A DNA stretch of 64,000 nucleotides from Mangrovicoccus sp. HB161399 (GTDB lineage: Bacteria > Pseudomonadota > Alphaproteobacteria > Rhodobacterales > Rhodobacteraceae), in contig NZ_JAATVU010000016.1 in NCBI RefSeq assembly GCF_013184745.1, positions 54,551-118,550 on the forward strand, written 5' to 3'. Shown here piece by piece: positions 52,836-64,000 of this stretch. The position numbers and the translations under genes were made by a program. How positions within the stretch are numbered: position 1 is the first letter of the stretch; every line of letters begins with the position of its first letter. The notes beneath the pieces are model-generated. The model was not told the origin of the DNA, did no database searches, and saw nothing but the letters and a program-made list of their open reading frames with translations.

Positions 52836-54025
52836 CGGACGCACTCGACCTCAAAGTTGTCGAGCTGGCCGAATTCGTCGCAGGCCCCTATTGCGGCAAG
52901 CTGCTCTCGGATTTCGGCGCTGAGGTGATCAAGGTGGAACGTCCCGGCATCGGCGACCGGGCCCGCCACCTCGGGCCCTTCGCGGGGGACAGGCCCGATC
53001 CGGAAGCTTCGGGCACGTTCCTGTATCTCAACACCAACAAGAAGAGCGTCGCGCTGGACATCGAAACCGAGGAAGGTCGGACACTGTTCCGCCAGCTCGT
53101 GGCCGATGCAGATGTACTGATCGAGGATCGCGCGCCGGGCGAACTGGCGGCCATGGGCCTTGGATACGACGACCTCGCAGCCATTAATCCCGGTCTCGTC
53201 ATGGTGTCGATCACGCCCTTCGGCCAGACTGGCCCGTATGCCGGTTACCGGGCCGAGCACCTGAACCTCTACCATGCAAGCGGGCAGGGCTACCTGCTGC
53301 CGATGTGGGCGATCAATCTCGATGTGCCGCCCTGCCAGGGACCGGGCTATCTGGGACTCTACGATGGCGGCATGGCCGGGGCCACCGCGGCGCTGGCAGC
53401 GCTGTTCTGGCGCGGCAGCGGCGGCACGGGGCAGCATATCGATATCTCGGTCCAACATGCGATGATGCATCTCGAACGCTCTCAGCTGCGCCGCTATGTC
53501 GATGACGGAAAGAGCCCGAACCGCACTGGCAAGGGACGGCTTCTCGAAAGCCTGGTCGAATGCAAGGGCGGCGAATACGCCGTCGTGATCCTCAGCTCGC
53601 AACGCCAGTGGGAGGGCCTGTGGCGCGCCATGGGCAAGCCCGCCTGGGGCATGGAGCCGCCCTTCGACACCCAGAAGGGGCGCTCCGAGAACTACCATGA
53701 ACTCCGCAAGCGGCTCGCCGAATGGGCGATCACCGTGACACAGGACGAATTATTCCACGCGGTGCAGGCAGAAGGTTCGGCCGCGGCGCCGATCCTGACA
53801 GCGGAGGGCGTGTTCCGTTCCGAGCAGTTCCGCGGCCGCGGCCATTTCACCGAAATCAGCCATCCCGTTGCGGGCACGCTGGAATACGTGGCCCAGCCGA
53901 CGAAACTGTCGGATTTCGATCCCGGGCCGAAGCGACCTGCGCCGCTCCTGGGAGCGGATACCGAAGCGGTGCTTGGCCAGGACCCGGCCGGTCGGCCGGA
54001 ACTGTCGCATACGGGAGCGATCTGA
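52832..54025 (+). CDS. Family III (CaiB/BaiF) CoA-transferase 1
   Basis: A 397-residue formyl-CoA-transferase-type protein. Typical features: VVELAEFVAGPYCGKLLSDF, GAEVIKVERP, NTNKKSVALDI, and the region of the catalytic Asp as YLGLYDGGMAGATAALAAL. It moves CoA from a donor thioester to a free carboxylic acid, which activates a substrate without ATP. It overlaps the MaoC gene upstream and the second CoA-transferase downstream (TGATG). Confidence 0.9.
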   Translation: MTDALDLKVVELAEFVAGPYCGKLLSDFGAEVIKVERPGIGDRARHLGPFAGDRPDPEASGTFLYLNTNKKSVALDIETEEGRTLFRQLVADADVLIEDRAPGELAAMGLGYDDLAAINPGLVMVSITPFGQTGPYAGYRAEHLNLYHASGQGYLLPMWAINLDVPPCQGPGYLGLYDGGMAGATAALAALFWRGSGGTGQHIDISVQHAMMHLERSQLRRYVDDGKSPNRTGKGRLLESLVECKGGEYAVVILSSQRQWEGLWRAMGKPAWGMEPPFDTQKGRSENYHELRKRLAEWAITVTQDELFHAVQAEGSAAAPILTAEGVFRSEQFRGRGHFTEISHPVAGTLEYVAQPTKLSDFDPGPKRPAPLLGADTEAVLGQDPAGRPELSHTGAI

Positions 54026-55260
54026 TGGACGGAACGCAGGCTGAACTGCAGGCACAGGGGGCACTCGACGGCGTCCGGGTGATCGATTTCGGGCATGTCC
54101 TCGCCGGACCCTTCTGCACGATGCAGCTCGCAGCGCTCGGGGCGGAGGTGATCAAGGTCGAGACCCGCGCCCGCCCGGACGAGCAGCGAGCGCATCGCGG
54201 CGATGGCGTCGCGGACGACCTCGAAGGCAATTCCAACTTCTTCGAGGTGAACCTGTCGAAGAAAAGCTGCTCGATCAACCTGTCCATGGAAGAGGGCAGG
54301 GAGCTTGCCAAAAGGCTGGTCGCGACGGCGGATATCGTTCTGGAGAACATGCGGCCGGGCGTGATGGCGAAGCTCGGGCTGGATTACAGCGCGCTGCGCG
54401 AGGTCAAGCCGGATATCATCATGCTGTCGCTTTCGGGCTTCGGCGGCACCGGCCCGCTGAAGCGTTACGCGGCATACAACCCCTGTTTCACGTCCGTCGG
54501 TGGTGTATCACACCTGACCGGCTACGCGGAGAAAAAGCCGAACACGATGACGAATTCCGGCGGCGATGCGCGGGCCGGGACGGCGGCAGTCTTTGCCGCG
54601 CTCATGGCGCTGACTGTACGCCGCCAGACCGGCCGCGGGCAATATATCGACAGCTCTTCCTGCGAGGTCATCAACTCGATGATCGGCGACCAGATGATGG
54701 ACTATGCCATGAACCGGCGGAGCCCGAAGCGCCACGGCAACAGCGATGCGGATCTTGCGCCGCACAATGTCTATCGCTGCAAGGGCGAGGACGAATGGAT
54801 ATCGATTGCCGTGGCGACCGATGGCGAATGGCAGGGGCTGGCGGCGGCTATGGGCAATCCGGACTGGGCGGCAGACCCGGCCCTGTCCACGGCGAGCGGC
54901 CGGAAGGCCGCCGAGGCACGGCTGGATGCGTTGATCGGGGAATGGTGTGCGGGGCTGGGCTATGTCGAGGCCATGCACCTGTTGCAGTCGCATGGCGTCG
55001 CCGCGATGCCCTCTTTCAAGGCCGAGGATCTGTTCCGCGATCCGCATGTCCGGGAAACTGGCGCGGTTGCAGAGGTCGACCATCCCGTGCTTGGCCGCAG
55101 GACGACGATTGCGCCGGTATTGCGCATGTCGCGGACGCCTGCGCGGATCTACGGCACCGCGCCGCGGCTTGCGGCTGACAACAGCTATGTCTTCGGAGAG
55201 CTCCTGAAACTCCCCGAAGAGGAGATCCGGCGTCTCGAAGACGCCAAAGTGATCTGGTAG
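54025..55260 (+). CDS. Family III (CaiB/BaiF) CoA-transferase 2
   Basis: A 411-residue paralog of the previous protein (VRVIDFGHVLAGPFCTMQLA, GAEVIKVETRARPDEQR, NLSKKSCSINLSMEEG). The catalytic Asp region is SGGDARAGTAAVFAAL. Sequence divergence from transferase 1 is considerable, so the two may form a heterodimer or act at two steps. Coupled by TGATG overlap; the ABC ATPase follows after 165 bp. Confidence 0.9.
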   Translation: MDGTQAELQAQGALDGVRVIDFGHVLAGPFCTMQLAALGAEVIKVETRARPDEQRAHRGDGVADDLEGNSNFFEVNLSKKSCSINLSMEEGRELAKRLVATADIVLENMRPGVMAKLGLDYSALREVKPDIIMLSLSGFGGTGPLKRYAAYNPCFTSVGGVSHLTGYAEKKPNTMTNSGGDARAGTAAVFAALMALTVRRQTGRGQYIDSSSCEVINSMIGDQMMDYAMNRRSPKRHGNSDADLAPHNVYRCKGEDEWISIAVATDGEWQGLAAAMGNPDWAADPALSTASGRKAAEARLDALIGEWCAGLGYVEAMHLLQSHGVAAMPSFKAEDLFRDPHVRETGAVAEVDHPVLGRRTTIAPVLRMSRTPARIYGTAPRLAADNSYVFGELLKLPEEEIRRLEDAKVIW

Positions 55261-55425
55261 CACGCGGAATTTATTCGCCATGCCCGGCATTCGTGTCAGC
55301 GTGGCTTGATGGCCAGGGGCCGGAGGAGGTCCCGCGCGCGCATCCGAACGCCCGCGAATGGGGTGTCGCGGATACGAACGGGCTGGCCAGGGATGCGGTT
55401 CAACCGCAAGGAGGAAAAGAGCGCG

Positions 55426-56589
55426 ATGACCATCATGGAGAACAGGATCGACATGCAGGACGGAGGTCGTGACCGGGGCGAAAGCATGGTCAGCATCCGC
55501 AATCTGACGAAAGTCTTCCAGACCCGGCACGGCGAGGTGACGGCCCTGAAAGATGTCAGCGCGGAAGTTCGCCGGGGCGAGGTTCTCGTGCTTCTGGGGC
55601 CGTCCGGCTGCGGCAAGACCACACTGCTACGCTGCATTGCCGGGCTGGAATTCCCCACCGCCGGTCTCGTCGAGGTGCATGGCCGCACGGTGTACTGCTC
55701 GGAGCAGGGAATTGCCCTGCCGCCGAACAAGCGCAATCTTGCAATGGTCTTCCAATCCTACGCGCTCTGGCCGCACATGACCCTTGCCGAGAATGTCGCC
55801 TATCCGCTGAAGGTTTCGGGCACGCCGAAGGAAGAGATCGCCGAGCGGGTCAACGCGGTGCTCGCGACCTGCGGTCTCGGACATCTCGCGGGCAATTTCC
55901 CCGGCCAGCTTTCGGGCGGCCAGCAGCAGCGCGTTGCGCTGGCCCGGGCCCTCGTTGCCAATGACGGGCTCATCCTCTTCGACGAGCCGCTGTCCAACCT
56001 CGACGCAAAGGTGCGGGAGCGGCTGCGCGACGAACTGACCGAAATGCAGCAGCAATTCGGGTTCACCGCGATCTACGTGACCCATGACCAGGTCGAGGCA
56101 GCAGCCCTTGCCGACCGGATCGCGGTGATGGAGGTCGGCCGTGCGGCACAGATCGGAGATCCGCAGAGCATCTTCAACGAGCCCATGACGCCCTATGTCG
56201 CGGATTTTGTGGGATGTTCCAATGAGTTGGAAGGGACCGTGACGGCGATCGGCACGGGCAGCCAAGTGGAATGCACGACCCCGATCGGCACGATCTGCGG
56301 ACCCGGCGTGGACGGCGATCTGCGCGTCGGCGAACCGGTGAAGATCATGTTCCGGCCCGAGCACACCCGGCTGGTCGATCCCGGCGCGACGGGGCAGAAC
56401 GTGTTCCGCGCGACCATCGACCGATCCATCTTCCTCGGCAGCCACGTGGAGAACATCATGCATGTAGCCGATCACCGGCTGTCGGCGCGCTCGATGAAGG
56501 GCGCGATGCTCGGCGGCGGCGAGGCGGCCGTGCTGCGCATCGATCCTTCGGTGATCCGCATCTTCCGCGACGGCCGCGCCCGGGACTGA
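55426..56589 (+). CDS. ABC transporter ATP-binding protein (Fe3+/polyamine/sugar-type)
   Basis: A 387-residue ATPase with Walker [10 protein letters not shown], signature LSGGQQQR, Walker [21 protein letters not shown], and a C-terminal TOBE-type region (about 275-385; [14 protein letters not shown]). AAGGAGGAAAAG fixes the ATG at 55426. It fits the FbpC/PotA class and, since the binding-protein/permease pair at 47.7-50.5 kb lacks an ATPase, it is very probably their missing subunit, separated by the CoA-transferase operon. Confidence 0.9.
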   Translation: MTIMENRIDMQDGGRDRGESMVSIRNLTKVFQTRHGEVTALKDVSAEVRRGEVLVLLGPSGCGKTTLLRCIAGLEFPTAGLVEVHGRTVYCSEQGIALPPNKRNLAMVFQSYALWPHMTLAENVAYPLKVSGTPKEEIAERVNAVLATCGLGHLAGNFPGQLSGGQQQRVALARALVANDGLILFDEPLSNLDAKVRERLRDELTEMQQQFGFTAIYVTHDQVEAAALADRIAVMEVGRAAQIGDPQSIFNEPMTPYVADFVGCSNELEGTVTAIGTGSQVECTTPIGTICGPGVDGDLRVGEPVKIMFRPEHTRLVDPGATGQNVFRATIDRSIFLGSHVENIMHVADHRLSARSMKGAMLGGGEAAVLRIDPSVIRIFRDGRARD

Positions 56590-56615
56590 CCGCGGCCTGC
56601 GCAAGGAGTCGAGCC

Positions 56616-58001
56616 ATGGATGCGCCTGCTCGGCAGGATCTGTCGTCCCCGCCGCCTTGGGTTACCTCGCGGAGCCGGGCGACGGAAACCGGGACGAAGC
56701 TGCTTGCGCCCTTCACTGTGGCCGCCGTCGGTGACCTGATCTGTCCGCAACCCGTCGCCCGCAGCGACCCGCGGTTCTCGCATTTCGCCGGATTGCTGCG
56801 CGCGGCCGATATCGGCTTCGGCAACATGGAGTCGAGCCTGGTCGATTTCGCCACCTTTCCGCATGCGATTGCCGGAACAGCGGCGCCCTTTGCCATGGGC
56901 GAGGCACTGCGCGGCATGGGGCTCGACATGCTGAGCCGGGCCAACAACCATACCTTCGACTGCGGCGTCTTGGGGATGGTCTCCACGGACGAGGCGCTGG
57001 ACCGGCTGGGCCTGACCCATGCGGGAACCGGCACCTGCCTGCAGGAGGCCCGCGCTGCGCGCTTCCGCGAGACGCCGAAGGGCCGCGTGGGACTTGTGAG
57101 CTTCTACTCGGTCGCGGATACCGGGCATTTCGGACCTACCTATGCGCGGACCCTGGCAACGCCGCGCGACGGCCGGATGGGGGGAATGCCGGGCGTCAAT
57201 CCCCTGCGTCTGACGCAGTACAACATCGTGTCGCCCGCCCATCTCGACGCGCTCCGCGGCATTGCCGCGGGCACCTACGGCGAACGGCCCGGAGCCTGGG
57301 AAGAGGCAGGGGGCCGGCCGCCGCGTTTCCGCTTCTACGATCAATGGTACCAAGCAGGTTCGGACCCCGGCTCGATCCGCTACGAGATGGATCCCGGCGA
57401 CCGCGCGGGCATTCTCTCGGCAATTTCCAATGGCAAGATCTATTCTGACTTCCTCATCGCGACCATTCATTCCCATCAGGCGACCCGCTTCGATCCGCAG
57501 GGCGCTTTCGGCAAGGTGAAGGGGCTGAAGGAACCGCTGGAGCATTTCGCTCCGGATTTCCTGCAGGCTGTCGCGCGCGAAGCCATCGACGCAGGCGCCG
57601 ACATGTTCATCGCGCATGGGGTCCACGCGCTGGCAGGGGTCGAGATCTACAAGGGGCGGCCGATCTTCTACGGGATGTCTAACTTCATCTTCCAATGCGG
57701 CCTGCAGATGGGGGCCGGCTACGACGTGCTGAAGAACTGGAACGTGAAATCCGAGCTGGAACATCCGGATTGCCACGTGTCGGTTCTGGCGGAGAGCGTT
57801 TTCGATGGGGGTGTCCTGCGGGAAATCCGCCTGCATCCGGCCGATCTGGGGGGCGGGCGGCGGCCGCTGTCGCAGATGGGAATCCCGCTGGTTCCCGAGC
57901 GGTCCCTGGCGGACGGGATCCTGGCGAACCTGCAGGACTATTCCCGGCCCTACGGAACGGAGATCGCAATTTCCGGAGGCATCGGCACGATCCGCAACTG
58001 A
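56616..58001 (+). CDS. CapA-family (metallophosphatase-fold) protein
   Basis: A 461-residue protein of the CapA/poly-gamma-glutamate-synthesis family, a calcineurin-like fold of mostly unproven function. Metal/active-site-type motifs are VGDLICPQPV, GNMESSLVD, SRANNHTFDCGV, ATIHSHQATR and AHGVHALAGVE. No signal peptide or membrane segment, unlike capsule-linked CapA, so a cytosolic hydrolase, possibly of amide or phosphate bonds, is more likely. AAGGAG precedes the ATG, 26 bases after the ATPase gene; selC follows on the other strand. Confidence 0.8.
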   Translation: MDAPARQDLSSPPPWVTSRSRATETGTKLLAPFTVAAVGDLICPQPVARSDPRFSHFAGLLRAADIGFGNMESSLVDFATFPHAIAGTAAPFAMGEALRGMGLDMLSRANNHTFDCGVLGMVSTDEALDRLGLTHAGTGTCLQEARAARFRETPKGRVGLVSFYSVADTGHFGPTYARTLATPRDGRMGGMPGVNPLRLTQYNIVSPAHLDALRGIAAGTYGERPGAWEEAGGRPPRFRFYDQWYQAGSDPGSIRYEMDPGDRAGILSAISNGKIYSDFLIATIHSHQATRFDPQGAFGKVKGLKEPLEHFAPDFLQAVAREAIDAGADMFIAHGVHALAGVEIYKGRPIFYGMSNFIFQCGLQMGAGYDVLKNWNVKSELEHPDCHVSVLAESVFDGGVLREIRLHPADLGGGRRPLSQMGIPLVPERSLADGILANLQDYSRPYGTEIAISGGIGTIRN

Positions 58002-58084
58002 ACGGCGCCGATCCGGAGAAGGCCGCTGCGCCATGCCCGTGCCGCAGCCCTTCGCCTGTGCCTCGCGGGCGGACGCAGACGCAA

Positions 58085-58178
58085 TGGCGGAAGAGGAGGG
58101 AGTCGAACCCACCGGAGACGCATGGCGCCTCCCGCCGGAGTTGAAGTCCGGGCACCCCACCGGGAATGTCTCTCTTCC
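58085..58178 (-). tRNA. selC: Selenocysteine tRNA, anticodon UCA
   Basis: A 94-nt tRNA(Sec) gene on the minus strand with encoded CCA. Acceptor: GGAAGAG pairs with CTCTTCC, discriminator G. D-stem of 6 bp (CATTCC/GGGGTG) with a 4-nt loop; anticodon stem CCGGA/TCCGG with loop CTTCAAC (anticodon TCA at its centre); long variable arm GGAGGCGC-CAT-GCGTCTCC of 8 bp; T-loop TTCGACT. The long D-stem, UCA anticodon and long variable arm are diagnostic. Acceptor plus T-arm appear to total 12 bp, not the 13 of E. coli. Confidence 0.96.
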
Positions 58179-58184
58179 AGCTCT

Positions 58185-58214
58185 GATCTAGCCGCTGCCA
58201 GCGCCGGAGGTCAA
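58185..58214 (-). promoter_or_regulatory. selC promoter
   Basis: On the minus strand TTGACC (58209-58214) and TAGATC (58185-58190) are separated by 18 bp, placing the start of transcription at or next to the tRNA 5' end. The remaining gap up to 58450 is AT-rich (around 58287-58306) but has no gene. Confidence 0.6.
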
Positions 58215-58450
58215 GCACGCCGTAAACACGAAATCAGAACGAGTTCCACACAAGCGCCTAGCGGGAAAATGAAATCAAGGCATTGATAAATATATATAAT
58301 AGTTAACACCTGCGTTTCTGGTGCGGCCATTTCGGTCATGGAATTCTGCTCGCTTTCACAATAACAGGCCTCCATTTCACAAAGTTGGAGCCTGCTGCCT
58401 GCAGCCCCGCAGCTATCACGAGGGCACAGACCAAAAGGAGACCCCGCCCC

Positions 58451-60073
58451 TTGGCAGAACCGGATGCCTTTCCCTTCGCCCCGTTCCGCAACCGACGCTT
58501 CCTGCTCTACTGGCTCGCGGGACTCTCGGCCAACTTCGGCTGGCTGATCCAGATGGTCGGCGCCTCCTGGCTTATGACGTCGCTCGATGCGCGGCCCGAG
58601 ATGGTCGCGCTCGTGCAAACGTCCGTCGCCCTACCGGTCATGCTGTTTTCCCTGCCTGCCGGCGCGATGGCAGATGCTTTCGGGCGGCGGACGACGGTGC
58701 TGTGGTCGCAGGCGTATCTTCTAGCCATGTCTTCCGCGCTGGCCGCGCTGGCCTTCCTGGGAACGCTCGGGCCGTGGAGCCTGCTCGCCTTCACCTTCCT
58801 GATCGGCTCCGGCAAGGCGCTCAACAACCCCGCCTGGCAGACGATGGTCAGCGAACTGGTGAAGAAGGAGGAGCTTGCGCCCGCCATCGCGTTGAATTCG
58901 GTCGGATTCAACATCGCCCGCAGCGTCGGCCCGGCCATTGGAGGGGCGATTGTCGCCGGCGTCGGCGCCTTCGCCGCCTTTCTCGTCAATGCCTGCGCGA
59001 ACCTCACCATCCTCGTCGCTGCGTCGCGCTGGAAGACTCCGCCCCGCGACATGCGCCTGCCGCCCGAGAGGATCGGCAGCGCGATCGTGGCCGGTCTGCG
59101 CTATGTCGCCATGTCTCCGGCGCATCTAGTGATCTGCCTCCGCGGCTTCACGCTGAACCTGGCGGGCATTTCGGTGATGGCGCTGATGCCGCTGGTGGCG
59201 CGCGATCTCGTCGGGGGAGGGCCGCAGACCTACGGGATGCTGCTGGGCGGCTTCGGCGGCGGTGCCATTCTGGGGGCTTTTCTGGGGACCCGGATGCGCA
59301 GCCGGTGGCCGCTGGAGACCTGCATCAGGATCGGCTTCCTGGCCTGTGCCGCGGCCGCCGCGATCCTCGGGGCGAGTTCCTGGTTCCTGCTGTCCATGGC
59401 AGCCGCGGCCCTGGCCGGGGCGTTCTGGCTGGTGACGCTGTCGAGCTTCAACACCACCGTGCAGCTAAGCTCGCCGCGATGGGTCCTCAGCCGCTGCCAT
59501 GCCACCTACCAGTCCTGCAATTTTGCCGGATACGCGGCCGGAGGGTGGCTCTGGGGTGAAGTGGCGGGGCAGGCCGGAACGGGACCGGCGCTGATCGCCT
59601 CTGGCGGCTTGCTTGCCGTCTTCGCAGGGCTGGGACTGGTCCTGCCGCTGCGCGAGCTCGATGCGTCCGGACTTGACCAGCACGCACCCTGGGTCACGCC
59701 CGAAGCCTCGATAGACATGCTGCCCAAGAGCGGCCCGATCGTCACCAGCATCGAGTACCGGATCGGTGCCGGGGACACCGACCGCTTTCTTGCAGTGATG
59801 GCCGAAAGACGGCGTGCACGCCTGCGCGACGGCGCCCGCGCCTGGACCTTGAGCCGTGATATCCGCGATCCGGAAGTGTGGATCGAGCGCTTCCGCACGC
59901 CGACTTGGATCGAGACCCAACGGTTGCACCTGCGCCGCACGGTCGCCGGTGCCCATGTGGCGGAGAAGCTCCGGGCGCTCCACAAGGGGCCCGGGCGCTG
60001 GACAACGCGCTACGAGCTGGTGCGTCCAGCTGCTCCGCCCAGCGGCAGCGTGCCGGTCCCTCCCGAAAGCTGA
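58451..60073 (+). CDS. MFS transporter with C-terminal ABM-like soluble domain
   Basis: A 540-residue protein. Residues about 1-410 are a 12-helix MFS unit (FRNRRFLLYWLAGLSANFGW; AGAMADAFGRRTTVL, motif A) of the transmembrane-secretion-effector/DHA3 group. Residues about 430-530 form a soluble domain (TSIEYRIGAGDTDRFLAVM and LHLRRTVAGAHVAEKL) resembling dimeric alpha/beta-barrel monooxygenase folds, as in some members of this group. I choose a TTG at 58451 (AAAAGGAGA upstream). Likely role: export or import of a pathway compound. Confidence 0.85.
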   Translation: MAEPDAFPFAPFRNRRFLLYWLAGLSANFGWLIQMVGASWLMTSLDARPEMVALVQTSVALPVMLFSLPAGAMADAFGRRTTVLWSQAYLLAMSSALAALAFLGTLGPWSLLAFTFLIGSGKALNNPAWQTMVSELVKKEELAPAIALNSVGFNIARSVGPAIGGAIVAGVGAFAAFLVNACANLTILVAASRWKTPPRDMRLPPERIGSAIVAGLRYVAMSPAHLVICLRGFTLNLAGISVMALMPLVARDLVGGGPQTYGMLLGGFGGGAILGAFLGTRMRSRWPLETCIRIGFLACAAAAAILGASSWFLLSMAAAALAGAFWLVTLSSFNTTVQLSSPRWVLSRCHATYQSCNFAGYAAGGWLWGEVAGQAGTGPALIASGGLLAVFAGLGLVLPLRELDASGLDQHAPWVTPEASIDMLPKSGPIVTSIEYRIGAGDTDRFLAVMAERRRARLRDGARAWTLSRDIRDPEVWIERFRTPTWIETQRLHLRRTVAGAHVAEKLRALHKGPGRWTTRYELVRPAAPPSGSVPVPPES

Positions 60074-60088
60074 GCCCGGATACGAGAA

Positions 60089-60121
60089 CGGCCGCTGCGG
60101 GTCGGGAGCCCGCAGCGGCCG
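60089..60121. terminator. Bidirectional terminator between MFS and trxB genes
   Basis: A perfect 13-bp stem, CGGCCGCTGCGGG with CCCGCAGCGGCCG, and a 7-nt loop, between convergent genes. Confidence 0.8.
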
Positions 60122-60142
60122 CAGCGCAAGTCCCGGAACGGG

Positions 60143-62354
<2,212 letters not shown>

Positions 62355-62358
<4 letters not shown>

Positions 62359-63785
62359 GTGTCCTCTCCAGCAAGGCAGCCTGTTCCGGCCATGGCACGC
62401 GGCAGATGCACCAGCTGGGACAGGAAGCCGTCCTCGTCCTCGAGGCAGCGGAGATCGAGCCAGACCGCCCCCTGTGCGATCCGGCCGATCACGGGCACCG
62501 GAAGCTGCCGGAAGGCCCGGGCCAGGCGTTCGGCCCGCTCGCCCGGGGCGGGGATCCGGAAGGCGCGGCTGGGCAAGGTCTGGAGCGGCATGGCCCCGGA
62601 GCCGATCTGCGCCTCGGATGGCGCGATTTCAACGGTGTAAGTCTGGCCGAGCGCCCGGGAAAGGGAGGAGAGGAGGCGCTCGGCCATGGCCTCCAGTTCG
62701 CCCGTGGAGCGGGCGAACTGGCGGATGACGGGAAGGGTTTCGGGCAGCCGCTCTTGGGCCCGGTAGAGCCGCAGTGTGGCTTCGAGCGCTGCCAGCCGCA
62801 CCTTGTCGAGCCGCAGCGCCCGTTTCAGCGGGTGCTTCGCGCAGGCGGCGACTAAGTCAGCGCGGCCCGCGATGAACCCGGCCTGCGGTCCGCCCAGCAG
62901 CTTGTCGCCAGAGAAGGTCACCAGATCGGCGCCCTCGCGGATCGCCTCCTGCACCATGCGTTCGCGCGGAAGGCCCCATTGCGACAGATCCGCCAGAACG
63001 CCAGAGCCAAGATCGTCGACCAGCGGCAGGCCGTGCGACCGTGCCAGCGGGGCGATCTCCGCCACCGCCGTCTCCTTCGTGAAGCCCATGACCTGGTAGT
63101 TCGAGGTATGGACCTTCATGAGCAGCGCGGTATCCGGTCCGATGGCACCGGCATAGTCCTTCAGATGCGTGCGGTTCGTGGTGCCGACTTCGCGCAGGCG
63201 CGTGCCCGCGGCCTCCATCACGTCCGGCATCCGGAAGGAGCCGCCGATTTCGATGAGCTCGCCGCGCGACACCACTGTTTCCCGGCCTGCAGCCAGTGCG
63301 GCCAGCACCAGAAGGACAGCGGAGGCGTTGTTGTTGACAAGGCAGGCGGCCTCGGCACCGGTGATTTCCGCGACCAGCGCGCAGACCGCCGTGTCCCTCT
63401 GCCCGCGCCGTCCGGCTTCGAGATCGTATTCCAGGACCAGCGGATGCCGCATCGCCGTGGTTGCGGCCTCGATGGCCGTTTCGGCATAGCAGGCGCGGCC
63501 GAGATTGGTATGCAGCACCGTTCCGGTCATGTTATGGACCCGCCGCATGTTCGACAGGTTGCGCGCCGCAAGCCGGGCGGAAATCCCGTCCGCAATCTCT
63601 GCGGCGGCAGCTTCGCGCGACGCCGGCATCTCGGTTCCCGCGACGATGCCCTTGCGCAAGGCCTCCACGGCCTCCCGCGCCAGCGCAAGCACGGCATCGT
63701 GACCATGCTCCGCGGCCGCTGCGCGCGTTGGCGCTGCGGCCAGAATTTCGTGTATCGCTGGCAGCGTGCCGAAGCGCTGTTCCAT
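62355..63785 (-). CDS. selA: L-seryl-tRNA(Sec) selenium transferase
   Basis: A 476-residue PLP enzyme that converts Ser-tRNA(Sec) to Sec-tRNA(Sec) with selenophosphate. Conserved stretches: MTGTVLHTNLGRACYAE, VNNNASAVLLVLAALA, VVSRGELIEIGGSFR, KVHTSNYQVMGF and the PLP lysine in SGDKLLGGPQAG (Lys295 by my count). I start at the ATG at 63785 (MEQRFGTLPAIHEIL); the frame is open 31 codons further upstream. First gene of the selA-thiolase-trxB operon. Confidence 0.97.
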
Positions 63786-63908
63786 GCCTGCCTGTCCCTC
63801 CCAATTTCCTGCGGGCCTGCTGAGCATAACCCTTCCGCGGCCGGACCGGGTTTGCATTGTCGTGCCGGACCGTTCCATTTCTGTGATGTCTCCCGGTCCG
63901 CGTCATGG

Positions 63909-64000
63909 TCAGCAGGTGTCGGGCTTGACCTCGTGGGGGGTGGCGGCGCGCAGGCGGCTGCGGATGGCGCGGGACAGCGCATCTACCGCCGCCGTCATCA
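63909..64000 (-). CDS. C-terminal end of an unidentified protein (runs off window)
   Basis: Only the last 30 codons are visible, ending RLRAATPHEVKPDTC and a TGA at 63909. The strand and the 123-bp gap suggest a gene upstream of selA, possibly in the same direction of transcription. There is too little sequence to name it. Confidence 0.35.
   Translation of the reverse strand, partial: MTAAVDALSRAIRSRLRAATPHEVKPDTC

Overview
The window is high-GC DNA with tightly packed, often overlapping genes on both strands. It looks like an alphaproteobacterium, probably of the Rhodobacteraceae type: many ABC importers, LysR, GntR and AraC regulators, CoA-thioester enzymes and c-type cytochromes. No rRNA, CRISPR array or replication origin is visible. 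The only tRNA gene is the one for selenocysteine.

Region 1 (1-13.5 kb) is a sugar and ester utilisation locus. A sensor kinase/OmpR-type regulator pair is divergent from a complete CUT1 sugar ABC importer (binding protein, two permeases, ATPase). Then come three secreted type-B carboxylesterases and a secreted ceramidase-like protein. A GTAACG-N4-GTAACG (or GTCACG) direct repeat occurs upstream of the importer, of the first esterase and of the esterase/ceramidase operon. This suggests that the locally encoded response regulator controls the whole block. A GlxA-type AraC regulator and a cysteine hydrolase close the region.

Region 2 (14.4-22.3 kb) holds two LysR/target pairs. One faces a SRPBCC protein. 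The other faces an operon of a VOC protein, an old yellow enzyme, a DJ-1/PfpI protein and an MDR reductase that looks like reactive-electrophile detoxification; a perfect LysR box lies in the divergent promoter. A small exported protein and a drug-efflux MFS gene follow. Region 3 (22.3-28.6 kb) is more mosaic: a MerR-family regulator and a DHA2 efflux pump facing each other across a mer-like operator; a broken tyrosine recombinase fused to a decayed IS3-family element; an ankyrin protein with two exported c-type cytochromes; and about 580 bp with no recognisable gene.

Region 4 (28.6-42.2 kb) is a catabolic block with a taurine/nitrate-type ABC importer whose parts are split over two operons, two SnoaL-like proteins, an aldo/keto reductase, two beta-propeller lactonases, two GntR regulators, an MFS transporter, a fused enoyl-CoA hydratase/3-hydroxyacyl-CoA dehydrogenase and a second hydratase. 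Perfect inverted repeats of the TATTGT/ACAATA type lie beside these promoters and again beside a third GntR gene at 51 kb.

Region 5 (42.4-64 kb) is the most striking. It encodes selB, selC (tRNA-Sec) and selA around a gene with an in-frame UGA in a Cys-Sec-Gly-Ser-Cys motif, a UGSC-family selenoprotein fused to a large C-terminal domain. Interleaved are an Fe3+/thiamine-type ABC importer, a two-domain MaoC-type hydratase, two family III CoA-transferases, a CapA-like protein, an MFS transporter and a selA-thiolase-thioredoxin reductase operon. I infer a selenium-dependent catabolic pathway: uptake, CoA activation, hydration and thiolysis, with a reductive Sec step recharged by thioredoxin. Its substrate cannot be read from sequence. 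selD is not in the window.
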